Shown here: positions 17,250 to 26,689 of the stretch, piece by piece
Position numbering within the stretch: position 1 is the first letter of the stretch
Layout: every line of letters starts with the position of its first letter
Source: Tunturiibacter gelidiferens
GTDB taxonomy: Bacteria > Acidobacteriota > Terriglobia > Terriglobales > Acidobacteriaceae
Length of the DNA stretch: 64,000 nt
Assembly (NCBI RefSeq): GCF_014201335.1
Contig: NZ_JACHEB010000012.1
Coordinates: forward strand, 124,001 to 188,000
Direction: 5' to 3'
Position numbers and translations under genes: made by a program
The notes under the pieces: model-generated
Databases searched by the model: none
What the model was told of the DNA's origin: nothing
What the model saw: the letters and a program-made list of their open reading frames with translations, nothing else

Positions 17250-17792
17250 TTATCCTTCAGCTTCGCCCCTCCCGAATGATCGTTCGGCGAGAGCAGAGTA
17301 TATCGTCCCGCCAAACAACGAGGGCCGTGTCGCAAGTTTGTCCACATGCTGCACTCCTGCTCCGTTAAACAGTTGGCGGAGTCTTTCAAAGCCGACCGGA
17401 TACGGTCCCCATCTGTTCGGCTTGGATCGTTCATACTCTACGATCAAGAAGCGATCCGTCACAGATAGAAGCCTCCTTATCAACTCCTGCTGCTCCTGAA
17501 TGAAGTGCAGCGAATTTGCCATTAGAATGCCTTCGACTGGTGGAAGGCGAAGGCTGGGGCTTCCAATATCTCCCAGTAACTTCCGAATTTCGACTCCGTT
17601 GTAATGGTTCGGCACAGAGTCCAAAGCTCGGGCGTCTAGATCGACCGCATGAATCATGCTACCGGGAGCCAGCAAGTGAGCCAGTGCCGTCGTAAAGGTC
17701 CCGCTCCCGCAGCCAAGATCGCACCAGGATTGAGGTCGTTCCCACTTAATGTGTGGTGTATGAATGAGGGTCGTGGCCTCACTGATCTTCAC
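17250..17792 (-). CDS. Class I SAM-dependent methyltransferase
   Basis: From a GTG start the 180-residue protein has motif I CDLGCGSGTFT (about residues 24-34), an acidic motif II ending HAVDLD, a motif-III-like LLGDIG, and VEGILMANSLHFI. This is a Rossmann-fold methyltransferase of the small-molecule type. It is shorter than the usual ~200-250 residues and lacks part of the N-terminal cap, so it may be a truncated form. It overlaps nothing and is convergent with the transporter fragment. Substrate cannot be inferred. Confidence 0.75.
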   Translation of the reverse strand: MKISEATTLIHTPHIKWERPQSWCDLGCGSGTFTTALAHLLAPGSMIHAVDLDARALDSVPNHYNGVEIRKLLGDIGSPSLRLPPVEGILMANSLHFIQEQQELIRRLLSVTDRFLIVEYERSKPNRWGPYPVGFERLRQLFNGAGVQHVDKLATRPSLFGGTIYSALAERSFGRGEAEG

Positions 17793-17893
17793 ATATTCAC
17801 TCTACTTCAGGCTGTCACAGTCTGCGAAGTTGGTGAGAAGGTCGAGCGTTGCCGATCCGGGAGCGAGTGTTGATTGGCAGCACCGATCGTCCG

Positions 17894-18470
17894 TCACACG
17901 TAAGCGCTAAGAAAAATTGGCTTCACCATTGCTTCAATCCTAGCGGCCATCTCCTCAGCAGGAATGCGGTCGGGTGTCTGGTACCATCGCCGGGCGGCGC
18001 CAAAGATGGCCCAGGCGGCCGTGGTTGCGAGAAGTTCGGGATCAGCACCTGGCGGTATCTCGTGATTCGCGCCGCCTTCCCGAAATATGTCTTCCACAAC
18101 GGGGATGATGGAGCCTTCGAGCGGCATCGTCGTCAACTGACTGGGGCATCCTGTGGTGTCCGCGAGATAATCGCAGACACCTAGGGCGATGGCGGAGGGC
18201 CCCGTCGCAGTCTGTGAAAGAAAGGCCTCGGCGAGCGATGAGGTCCTTAAAACGCTCAGCTGTCATTGCCTGCAGCAAAGCGTTCTTGTCCGCGTAATGC
18301 AGGTAGAATGTGGCCCGGTTCAGGGAAGCTTCGCCGGCGATCTCCTGAATCGAGATATCTTCAAACTGTTTTTTATTCAATAACCTGGCGAGGGATTCCA
18401 TCAGCATCCGCCGACTCCGAAGTATGCGTGGATCAGTGTTTTCTACCGTAACTCCGGATTGAACCACCAA
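17894..18470 (-). pseudogene. TetR-family regulator with a frameshift
   Basis: The N-terminal part (from 18470) encodes a TetR helix-turn-helix: RILRSRRMLMESLARLL, FEDISIQEIAGEASLNRATFYLHY, and ADKNALL. Near 18200 the frame is lost. In another frame the ligand-binding domain continues as LGVCDYLADTTGCPSQ, PVVEDIFREGG, and AAWAIFGAARRWYQ, ending at 17894. The DNA-binding half could still be made, but the full regulator could not. No obvious target gene is adjacent, apart from the methyltransferase downstream. Confidence 0.7.
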
Positions 18471-18977
18471 CTACCGACGGCGAATCCACTCGCAATACAA
18501 TTCTTCGTGGCCATCAGCACCTCGCACTTTGCAACATTTTTTTTCGCGGTGCAGTTGGTCGGCGGGCTGCTGCTGTCCACAATCTCCCCGTCTCGAATAA
18601 TTTCCCGCCCCCTTTAGATATGTGATATCTTGTTTGAAAATGCGACGATCTTTCCTAGAACAACCGCTTGAGATGTCCGGCTCATCCTTATGTGCCGGTA
18701 CTCGCTGTTGTTGTTGTCGCGCATAACATCCCTGCCAACTGACTTAATCCTATCGAACCGCATCGTCATCGCTTAACCGTGACGCCCGAGTTGTACGTGG
18801 AACGCGATCACAGAGTTCGTAAGGCTATGGGGATTGAATCTTCCTCTTTTTGGTCCGTTATCTAAACGCCATTACCTAAGCGCGCCGAGTTCCTGCGAAG
18901 GACTTCGGTATTCGCAAGTGATACTTCGACGCCAGAGCGGTATCTCTCCAAAGATTTGCATGACAGCGAGGACCTAT
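18471..18977. other. Intergenic upstream of the TonB receptor; perfect operator-like palindrome
   Basis: No gene was recognised in these 507 bp. AGATAT-GTG-ATATCT (18616-18630) is a perfect interrupted palindrome of the type that PadR-like regulators bind, followed 8-15 bp later by a T-rich tract. It may be the promoter of a lost gene, or control the receptor about 350 bp downstream. Confidence 0.4.
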
Positions 18978-21900
18978 ATGATCCGTGTCAATTTCGCCAG
19001 AGCTCTAATCCTGTTAGTGCTATTCGCTTCATTTACAAAGAATGTCATCACTCAGACGCTTACGAGCGCCACGATTGTCGGAGCCGTCTCCGACTCTTCG
19101 GGCGCTTTCGTTCCTCAAGTCAACGTTCGGATTACACAAACCGGTACTGAGGTGGTCCGTACGACAACGACAGATGGTGCGGGCGAGTACCGCTTTCCCT
19201 TCCTGAAACCTGGCGACTACATCGTTACGGCAGAAGGCGGAGGGTTGAACTCGATCCCCGTTCATGTGCAGCTTCTCGTCGGCAAAGAAGAGGCCGTCAA
19301 TATCACGCTTGGGGTGCAGTCCGTTCAGCAGTCCGTGGATGTAACCACTGCTTCGACCCTCGTACAAGCGGAGAATGGAAACCAGGTCACTTCTTACAGC
19401 CAGCAATATATCGAGAACACCCCAGTAAATGGCGGCGATATCACGAACGTCGCATTCACTACGCCGGGGTTGCGTCTCAATGTCGGGGGTGGAAATGCAA
19501 ACTTCAATGTGAACGGCCTGCCTTTCAACTCGGTGCTTTTCACAATGAATGGAGCTGACATTGTTGAGCCCTACAACCTGAATAACAAATCAGGAGCCAG
19601 TAATAACACGCTGGGGGCCAACGATGTCGCTGAAGCTGCAGTCGTAGTCAATGCCTATAGCGCACAGTACGGGCGCGAGGCAGGCGCTCAGGTCAACTAC
19701 ATCAGTAAGTCCGGGACTAACCAATTCCATGGCAATCTGGTCGAAAATTACAACGGCGAATTTCTCAATGCCAACGACTACTTCAACAAACTGAACAACA
19801 CGCCTCGTGCTCGATCGGTAGCAAACCAATACGCTGCTTCAGTCGGCGGTCCCGTTCTCAAAGATAAACTTGCGTTCTTCGTGAACACAGAAGGCCTGCG
19901 CTATGCCCTGCCTTCGAGCGGTGTTGTTTCCCTGCCGTCACCAGCTCTACAGCAGTACATTCTTAGCCACGTACCCGCATCCTCTTTGCCGATCTATCAG
20001 AGTCTCTTCAAGCTCTATAACTCGGCCCCTGGCGTCGGACGCGCTGTTCCGGTAACAAATGGAAACCTTCCTTTACAAGACAGTAGCGGTCATCTTGGTT
20101 GCGGTAGACAGACGTTCACCGGAACATATGTCAACGGGAGCTCCGGCCCACAATTCGGTGTAGACACTCCGTGCGCAGTAGCCTTCGGTACCACTGCGTC
20201 GAGCATCAATACTGAGTACTTCATTTCAGGTCGTCTCGACTACAGCATCAACGACAAACAAAAGATCTACTTCCGCATCAGTCGCGATGCAGGAACACAG
20301 GCCAGCTTCACCAGCCCGATCAGTCCTGTCTATAACCGGCAAAGTGTTCAGCCCTGGGTTATTCCGCAATTGAATTACACCTATGCCATAACGCCTAATC
20401 TGGTGAACAATTTCGTTCTCAACGGCAATTGGTACTCCGCAATTACGGGGCCAGCCGACTTCAAGCTGGCGCAGACAGATCTTCCGACCGCGGTTGGCTT
20501 TGCCGACGGCGGTGCCAATGGAAGCAATACGACAAATGGAGGCCCGACAAGCACCACCACCGTAAATAGTTCACCAGGCTTCGCAGGAATCGGTCCATCT
20601 CTTCCGGTTGGGAGACGCGGACAACAACTGGGCATCATCGATGACTTATCGTGGAGCGTGAAACGTCATACCCTGCAGGCAGGCGTGAATGATCGCAACA
20701 ACCGCATCTCAGATTCGAGTATCGCAAGTGGATCCATTGTGGGCACATACAACTTCAACGACCTAACTGACTTTGCAGATGGCATCGTCAACAGTACGAG
20801 TAAAGGAAGTGCCTATACTCAGTCATTTCCGTTGCTTCAAACGGTTCATACTCGTCTCAACTCACTCGGCTTTTATGTGCAGGATGAGTGGAAGATACGT
20901 AGAAACCTGAACCTTACTTATGGAGTTCGCTTTGAGTTGCAGGGGAATCCTTCGTGCCAGGAGAGTTGCTACTCCCGCGCGAATACTGCATTCCTTACAC
21001 CGGGTTACCAGGCGGGGCTCTCCGTTCCTTACAACGCGACGCTGCAGACTGGGCTTAAGAAAAACTTCAAAGACTTCGAAGGTATCGTGACAGAGCCAAG
21101 ATTCGCATTCGCCTACTCGCCACTGGGTGATGGAAAGACCGTTATCAGGGGTGGCGTTGGACTGTTCGCAAATACGATTCAGGGCAGTATCACTGCGAGC
21201 GTCTTCGGGAATGCGCCAAATAAATTCTCGCCAACCGTCAGCAGCGGCACCGTTGGTCTCACAAGCACTCCAGGCAGCTCTCAAGCAGCAGCTTCTGCCT
21301 CCAACCAGGTCTTTCAGGAAGGCTTTACGCAGGGTTCTACTTTGCCTGAGCTTCGAGCAGCCGTTCCTTCTGGAACAACCTTTGCCACGCCCACGCTCTA
21401 TGTCAATCCCAACCTCTTCCACACGATTAAGGTTCTCGAATGGAGTGCGGAGTTAGAGCAGCCATTTTCTGCACACGATCTAGTCAGCTTCTCCTACAGC
21501 GGCAACCATGGGTACGACGAGCCACTCAGCAATGCAGCGGCCAACGCTTATGCTTCAAACGCAGCACTTTACCCGACTGGATTCGGGGGCCTGCCCACAT
21601 CTGCACCGGATCCACGTTTTTCGACCGTCACCCAAATATCCAACGCCGGATACTCGAACTACGAGGGCGTTACCGTCACCGAACGACATGCTTTCGCTCA
21701 CAACTTTCAAGGTCAGATTGGCTACACCTGGAGTCATGCTTTGCAGTTCGGCACAATCTTTGACCCTCCGTTTTTTAGTCAGGGAGACACATCGCAAAGT
21801 GCAGGCTCCTATGGTCCGACAAACTTCGATACACGCCACAATCTGGAAGCAGACCTCGTCTACACCGAGCCCAGGCTGCGAGGTAAACTCCTCAACGCAA

Positions 21901-22451
21901 CCGCTGGAGGATGGACGGTGGGAGGCAAACTCTATCGCTACAGCGGGCGCCCCTTTTCCGTCACCAACAGTCTGATTCAATCAAGCCTGGTATCGAGTGG
22001 CCAGACGAACAACTTTCCCAGCAGCACATTGATCCTTGCCGACACGCTAGACCAAAAAGCTCTCGGCACGGGTTGCGGTAAATCTGCAGTCAAGTCAGCT
22101 TGCCTCAAGGCCAGCCAATTCGCATCCGTCGTCACAGCTTCCAATCCGGGCGGACAACGTGATTTTGGCAATACTGCTCCGAATAGTTTCCGAGGGCCAG
22201 GATTCTTTTCCATTGCCGCACAACTCAGTAAGACGATACCCGTGACGGAGCATACTCACTTCGATCTCGGCGCTGATGCATACAACCTGCTGAATCATAC
22301 GAATCTCGCCGTCCCCAACAGCAACGTAGGAGGAAGCGGCTTCGGCCTGATCACTTCTACGGTCAGCTCGCCCACCAGTATCTACGGAACCGGCCAAGGC
22401 GCGATTGTCTCCGGACGCGTGCTTGTTGTCTTTGGCAAGTTCCTGTTCTAG
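18978..22451 (+). CDS. TonB-dependent receptor with N-terminal carboxypeptidase-regulatory domain (Oar-like)
   Basis: The ATG at 18978 has GAGG upstream and opens a signal peptide (residues 1-26). Next comes a carboxypeptidase-regulatory-like domain (ATIVGAVSDSSGAFVPQVNV through GEYRFPFLKPGDYIVTAE). The plug follows with ENTPVNGGDITNVAFTTPGL and VNAYSAQYGREAGAQVNYISKSGTN. A long beta-barrel ends in the aromatic-terminated strand VLVVFGKFLF. At 1157 residues it is typical of the acidobacterial Oar-like group, outer-membrane transporters of peptides or glycans. It is followed after 21 bp by an S9 peptidase on the same strand, which suggests a peptide substrate. Confidence 0.9.
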   Translation: MIRVNFARALILLVLFASFTKNVITQTLTSATIVGAVSDSSGAFVPQVNVRITQTGTEVVRTTTTDGAGEYRFPFLKPGDYIVTAEGGGLNSIPVHVQLLVGKEEAVNITLGVQSVQQSVDVTTASTLVQAENGNQVTSYSQQYIENTPVNGGDITNVAFTTPGLRLNVGGGNANFNVNGLPFNSVLFTMNGADIVEPYNLNNKSGASNNTLGANDVAEAAVVVNAYSAQYGREAGAQVNYISKSGTNQFHGNLVENYNGEFLNANDYFNKLNNTPRARSVANQYAASVGGPVLKDKLAFFVNTEGLRYALPSSGVVSLPSPALQQYILSHVPASSLPIYQSLFKLYNSAPGVGRAVPVTNGNLPLQDSSGHLGCGRQTFTGTYVNGSSGPQFGVDTPCAVAFGTTASSINTEYFISGRLDYSINDKQKIYFRISRDAGTQASFTSPISPVYNRQSVQPWVIPQLNYTYAITPNLVNNFVLNGNWYSAITGPADFKLAQTDLPTAVGFADGGANGSNTTNGGPTSTTTVNSSPGFAGIGPSLPVGRRGQQLGIIDDLSWSVKRHTLQAGVNDRNNRISDSSIASGSIVGTYNFNDLTDFADGIVNSTSKGSAYTQSFPLLQTVHTRLNSLGFYVQDEWKIRRNLNLTYGVRFELQGNPSCQESCYSRANTAFLTPGYQAGLSVPYNATLQTGLKKNFKDFEGIVTEPRFAFAYSPLGDGKTVIRGGVGLFANTIQGSITASVFGNAPNKFSPTVSSGTVGLTSTPGSSQAAASASNQVFQEGFTQGSTLPELRAAVPSGTTFATPTLYVNPNLFHTIKVLEWSAELEQPFSAHDLVSFSYSGNHGYDEPLSNAAANAYASNAALYPTGFGGLPTSAPDPRFSTVTQISNAGYSNYEGVTVTERHAFAHNFQGQIGYTWSHALQFGTIFDPPFFSQGDTSQSAGSYGPTNFDTRHNLEADLVYTEPRLRGKLLNATAGGWTVGGKLYRYSGRPFSVTNSLIQSSLVSSGQTNNFPSSTLILADTLDQKALGTGCGKSAVKSACLKASQFASVVTASNPGGQRDFGNTAPNSFRGPGFFSIAAQLSKTIPVTEHTHFDLGADAYNLLNHTNLAVPNSNVGGSGFGLITSTVSSPTSIYGTGQGAIVSGRVLVVFGKFLF

Positions 22452-22472
22452 CTGCACATTGAAAGGAACATT

Positions 22473-24437
22473 ATGAAAAAACTATCGATCTCTTTTTCGG
22501 TGCTGCTTGTTCCGGGGATGCTTCTCGCACAATCGGAGCGACTCACTATAGACGATTTGTTATCCGCAGGAGCAAGACGCGGTGATTCCGAACAACTTTC
22601 GCCTGATGGTAGATTTTTCGCGAGAGAAGAGAACGGTCAGATCGCGTTGGTTCCCGTCAATGGTGGACAAACAAAGGTCATCACATCATCTCCGAAATCG
22701 AAGTCCGAGCTGCAATGGTCGCACGACGGCAAACACATTGCTTACATCAGCGAAGGCGATGTATGGACTATCGCTAGCGAAGGTGGGAAGCCGCAACGCC
22801 TCACGCATGATCCAGCGGGACCGGGCGATCCGCGCGGTGCAACCGATCATCATCCACTTTGGAATCCGAACGGGCATTGGATCCTCTTCGAATCAGGCAG
22901 AAAAGGCTTCAACGAACTGTATGTAGTAAGTGAGGACGGTACGAAGGAAAAACTGCTCGCCGCAACGGAGATCTATACCGGATCGGACATGATCACCAAT
23001 ACTGCGGCAGATCGCGGGGACGCTGTCTCCTCCGACCGTTTCAACCCCCAGCCCCTCTGGTCGCCGGATGGCACACGAGTCTCTTACACGGAACGGTCAC
23101 GCCAGTTCTTCTCCGGCAAGTTGAAGGTTATTCCATTCGATCAGAAGACGGGCTCCGTTACTGGCGCTGCAGTCGACCTCTACACCGCAAAGAACGATCC
23201 AGGTGGAGCCTGGGCAATCAACACCGCCGCATGGTCACCCGACAGCACGACACTCACCGTGATCCTACAGTCGACTGGATGGGATAAGTTGTGGCAGATC
23301 CGTGCGACAGGCGGAACGCCCAAACAATTAACCAAGGGACCCGGCGAGGACGAAAATCCGGTTTACTCTCCCGACGGACGATGGATCGTATTCACTTCAA
23401 ATCGTGATCTGCCAGAAGAGCGTCACCTATGGGTTGTTCCTGCTACGGGAGGCAATCCATATCGGCTCACATCGCTCGCAGGAATCGAAACGAATCCGCA
23501 GTGGTCGCCCGATAGCTCTTCCATCTACTTCCTTCGAGCCACTTCGCTACGTCCTGGAGCCACCTACGTCGCCGATGCAAACGGAAAAGGTAACCCACGT
23601 CTACTCGAACCATCGCAGCCCTCAAAGTACGAGGGTCTCGGCGTCACTCCTGAAGTAGCGCACTTCAAGGGGAGGGACGGTCTAGCGCTCGCGGGAATTC
23701 TCTACAAGCCCGTCGGGTATGAGTTCGGCAAGCGCTACCCCACCGTTATCTGGGCTCATGGCGGTCCAGAGGGACAAGTTGTACTCAGCCTGAATCCGTG
23801 GTCGCTCTTCCTTGCGCAACAGGGTTACGTCGTACTGGAACCAAACTTTCGTGGCAGCACAGGCTATGGGGAACGGTTTCGCAATGCGAATGTGGAAGAC
23901 TCCGGAGGTGGCGAGATCGACGACATCGGTGCGAGTGTTAAATATCTGGTTGATTCGGGCCTGACCGATCCAAAGCGAGTTGCCATCGGAGGCGGAAGTC
24001 ACGGAGGAACGGTCGTCGCCAATGCAGTAGCCAAGTTGCCTGATACCTTCGCCGCAGGTATCGAAATGTTTGGCGTGGTCGATCGAGCGCTCTTCCTGGA
24101 GTACACCAATCGCAACTCAAAAATTCGTTGGGAGACGAAGATGGGTGGCACTCCCGAGGAGAAGCCTGCGGTGTACCGCAAGGCCAATGTGCTTCCGGAT
24201 GTGGAGTCCATCAAGACTCCGCTGCTGATTCTGCACGGCGAAAAAGACCCTCAAGTACCACCGCAAGAATCTGCTGAGTTCGCCGAAGCCTTGAAGAAAG
24301 CTGGCAAGACATACCTGTATTTCACTTACCCCAACGAAGGGCACGGATTTCAACAACGTGAGCACAGGAAAGACTCGTATGAGAAACAGCTCGCGTTTCT
24401 CGATAAGTATCTAGAGAATCCCGCGGAAGGGCGGTAG
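22473..24437 (+). CDS. Secreted S9 (prolyl-oligopeptidase/acylaminoacyl-peptidase) family peptidase
   Basis: The 654-residue protein has a signal peptide (MKKLSISFSVLLVPGMLLAQ), a WD40-like/DPP propeller (repeated LSPDGRF, PLWSPDGTRVSYT, PVYSPDGRWIVFTS, PQWSPDSSSIYF), and an alpha/beta hydrolase domain from about residue 385. Catalytic residues are visible: Ser in GGGSHGG, Asp in LHGEKDPQVPP and His in NEGHGF. It cleaves short peptides, probably in the periplasm. RBS is AAAGGAAC. The 21-bp gap from the TonB receptor indicates an operon, where imported peptides would be degraded. Confidence 0.92.
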   Translation: MKKLSISFSVLLVPGMLLAQSERLTIDDLLSAGARRGDSEQLSPDGRFFAREENGQIALVPVNGGQTKVITSSPKSKSELQWSHDGKHIAYISEGDVWTIASEGGKPQRLTHDPAGPGDPRGATDHHPLWNPNGHWILFESGRKGFNELYVVSEDGTKEKLLAATEIYTGSDMITNTAADRGDAVSSDRFNPQPLWSPDGTRVSYTERSRQFFSGKLKVIPFDQKTGSVTGAAVDLYTAKNDPGGAWAINTAAWSPDSTTLTVILQSTGWDKLWQIRATGGTPKQLTKGPGEDENPVYSPDGRWIVFTSNRDLPEERHLWVVPATGGNPYRLTSLAGIETNPQWSPDSSSIYFLRATSLRPGATYVADANGKGNPRLLEPSQPSKYEGLGVTPEVAHFKGRDGLALAGILYKPVGYEFGKRYPTVIWAHGGPEGQVVLSLNPWSLFLAQQGYVVLEPNFRGSTGYGERFRNANVEDSGGGEIDDIGASVKYLVDSGLTDPKRVAIGGGSHGGTVVANAVAKLPDTFAAGIEMFGVVDRALFLEYTNRNSKIRWETKMGGTPEEKPAVYRKANVLPDVESIKTPLLILHGEKDPQVPPQESAEFAEALKKAGKTYLYFTYPNEGHGFQQREHRKDSYEKQLAFLDKYLENPAEGR

Positions 24438-24478
24438 AGCCCAGCAGATCATAGCGACGATAGGTCTCAAAGACGATG

Positions 24479-25915
24479 CTAACGACGCTTCAGTAAGCTG
24501 GCCACTCGCTTCGCGAGGCCTCCCCAAGGCGGTCCGAGCTGCTCGAAGACATTCAGCATTCTTACTTTGTAAACCGAACGCACGTGGCTGAACCGTCGGA
24601 ACCCATCACGCCCGTGATAGGCACCCATGCCGCTCGGTCCGACGCCACCGAACGGCAGCCCGTCTTGTGCGATATGAAGAAGAGTCCCGTTGATTGTGAC
24701 GCCACCGGAACTGACTCGTTCGAGAACCTTATTCTGCGTAATCTTTTCATTGCTGAAACAGTAGAGCGCCAGTGCTTTTGGTCGCTCATTGATAAAATCG
24801 AACGCTTCTTCGAGCGTTTCGTAAGAAACAATCGGTAGGACTGGCCCAAATATCTCATCCTGCAACAATGAGCACCCTGCGGGGGCGCCGAGTACAACCG
24901 TAGGGGCGATCGCAGCCTGTTGGGACTCTGGCGTTGTCGTTAGCAACGTTGCTCCTCCCGCTTTCGCTTCGGCTAGAGCATCGAGGAGCCGCGCCCGATG
25001 GCGCTCATTGATGATGGTGCTGTAATCAGGATTCTCTTGGATGGTCGGATAAGCTCGTTGTGCCCGCGTGATGACCTCCTCGGCAAATTCGCGACACAGA
25101 TTCGATGGAACAAGAACATAGTCAGGCGCAATACAAGTCTGCCCTGCGTTCAGGAATTTTCCGAAAGCGATGCTTCGCGCTGCCTTCTCCAGGGAGTAAT
25201 CGGCGCAAACGATTGCGGGTGACTTTCCGCCAAGCTCGAGCGTTACGGGTGTAAGATTTTCCGCTGCCGCCTTCATCACCTCGCGTCCTATAGAGGTCGA
25301 CCCAGTGAAAATGAGATGATCGAAGGGAAGGCGTGCGAACTCGCGGGCGGTGGATAGGCCACCCGTCACCACCGTTATCTCTGTGGTATCGAAGTGGGAT
25401 GAGATGAGCTTGTGGAGGAGTTTTGAGAAGCAGGGCGTGAGCTCAGAAGGTTTGATCATGACACGGTTACCAGCGGCGATCGCGTCGACAAGCGGTGAGA
25501 GGCTCAGTAGTAGCGGATAATTCCACGGCGCGATGATGCCTATGACTCCTAGCGGTTCATAACGGATCCAGGCACGTCCAGGTTGGAACGTTAGGTCAAC
25601 GGGTCGTGTCTCCGGACGCATCCACGCGGCTAGATTTCGATGGGCATGGCGGATCGCGTTCAAGACCGGGATCATTTCGAGCATCTCGGTTTCGGTAGTC
25701 GAACGATTTCCGAAATCATTGCAAATACTTTTTTTAATCGCCTCGCCATTATTGAGGATCAGGGCACGAATAGTCTTGAGGGACTTCACGCGTTGCTTGA
25801 CCGTTAGCGTTGGCACAGTTCGAGACGCAAGGCGTTGCGCTCGGAACAGATCATGTATTGCATCTAGAGTCGTTTCGTCATTGATCCTCGTGCTCACGTC
25901 GGTGATTTGCGGCAT
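24479..25915 (-). CDS. Aldehyde dehydrogenase family protein (coniferyl-aldehyde-dehydrogenase type)
   Basis: This 478-residue enzyme has the full class-3-like ALDH set: PLGVIGIIAPWNYPLLLSLSP, FTGSTSIGREVM, VTLELGGKSPAIV with the general-base Glu, FLNAGQTCIAPDYVL with the catalytic Cys, and LPFGGVGPSGMGAYHGRDGF near the end. Class-3 and CalB-type enzymes oxidise aromatic or long-chain aldehydes with NAD(P). It lies directly downstream of a short-chain dehydrogenase fragment on the same strand. This arrangement is common for an alcohol-to-aldehyde-to-acid pair whose first gene is now broken. Confidence 0.9.
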   Translation of the reverse strand: MPQITDVSTRINDETTLDAIHDLFRAQRLASRTVPTLTVKQRVKSLKTIRALILNNGEAIKKSICNDFGNRSTTETEMLEMIPVLNAIRHAHRNLAAWMRPETRPVDLTFQPGRAWIRYEPLGVIGIIAPWNYPLLLSLSPLVDAIAAGNRVMIKPSELTPCFSKLLHKLISSHFDTTEITVVTGGLSTAREFARLPFDHLIFTGSTSIGREVMKAAAENLTPVTLELGGKSPAIVCADYSLEKAARSIAFGKFLNAGQTCIAPDYVLVPSNLCREFAEEVITRAQRAYPTIQENPDYSTIINERHRARLLDALAEAKAGGATLLTTTPESQQAAIAPTVVLGAPAGCSLLQDEIFGPVLPIVSYETLEEAFDFINERPKALALYCFSNEKITQNKVLERVSSGGVTINGTLLHIAQDGLPFGGVGPSGMGAYHGRDGFRRFSHVRSVYKVRMLNVFEQLGPPWGGLAKRVASLLKRR

Positions 25916-25920
25916 GGCCT

Positions 25921-26106
25921 CTAGCTCCGATCGGTAGTTTGATGTCCGATGAATGTGATCATGCTGCTATACACGCCTAGAACTCTCCCCACAATTGCGG
26001 TTGGCAAGACACCCTTGAGAAAAGGGAGCCCATAGGTTTGCCATGGCAGACCCAACCGTGACCTATTTTTTTCAATGGCATTGAAGATCGCGCGGGCTGC
26101 ATGCTT
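25921..26106 (-). pseudogene. Short-chain dehydrogenase, C-terminal fragment
   Basis: About 61 codons upstream of the aldehyde dehydrogenase read PKHAARAIFNAIEKNRSRLG, then LPFLKGVLPTAIVGRVLG and a normal stop, matching the C-terminal helix and tail of SDR-family oxidoreductases. Upstream of about 26106 the frame breaks and no Rossmann motif (TGxxxGxG) is present. The stop is 5 bp before the aldehyde dehydrogenase ATG, so the two were once an operon. Confidence 0.6.
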
Positions 26107-26418
26107 AGGTTCCCTCCTTCGTTATCAGCCTAGAGCCCTTACCATCCTACGTTCGGATCCGAAATTGATGGGAGAACTCGCCTCCCATTTCTGTCGACTC
26201 ATATGAAAGTGGCAACGATCGACCGGCCAACAGTCGCCAGAGGATTGTGCCCTTCCATCGCCCGTCGATGACGCTTAGCGTCACATCGATGGGGCATGGT
26301 GAGATCTCTTTCTTTGAGACGCCCATAGATTACTCCAACTGACAATTTTGTCAGTGCTGCTTTTTGCATCAGTGCTCCATTCGAAAGCGTCTTTAGCGAG
26401 AGTCAATAGGATCCCCTT
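26107..26418. other. Intergenic / gene debris, nothing recognised
   Basis: About 310 bp between the SDR fragment and the DUF1772 fragment. Reading frames on both strands are short and lack motifs. This is probably eroded coding DNA. Confidence 0.4.
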
Positions 26419-26685
26419 ATGCACTTGTTCAAGATGGCGACCCTCTTCGTCGTTCTTACTCTGGTAGGAGTCGAGTTTTCTGTATGTGCATTCGTGAACC
26501 CTGCCGCGTCGCGGCTCGAACCCGAATCGCGATTGAAGATGCCAAGCCGTTCTGCTCTCGTGCTTGGAAAGGTGATGCCGGTCTGGTACTCGGTCGCTAC
26601 TCTGTTTTCGGTTCCAGACCTGGTTCTGTTGGCACACGCCTGGGCGCGCAATCCTGCTTACAGAGGATCCGATATGGGTTCTTAG
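26419..26685 (+). pseudogene. Truncated DUF1772-type membrane protein
   Basis: The frame starts MHLFKMATLFVVLTLVGVEF and continues CAFVNPAASRLEPES and ALVLGKVMPVWYSVA. This matches the first two helices and conserved VEFSVxAFVNPA region of DUF1772-like membrane proteins of ~150 residues. After residue ~75 the sequence is unrelated, and the integrase remnant follows directly. The gene was probably cut by the deletion that also removed the start of the integrase. Confidence 0.6.
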
Positions 26686-26689
26686 TTCG

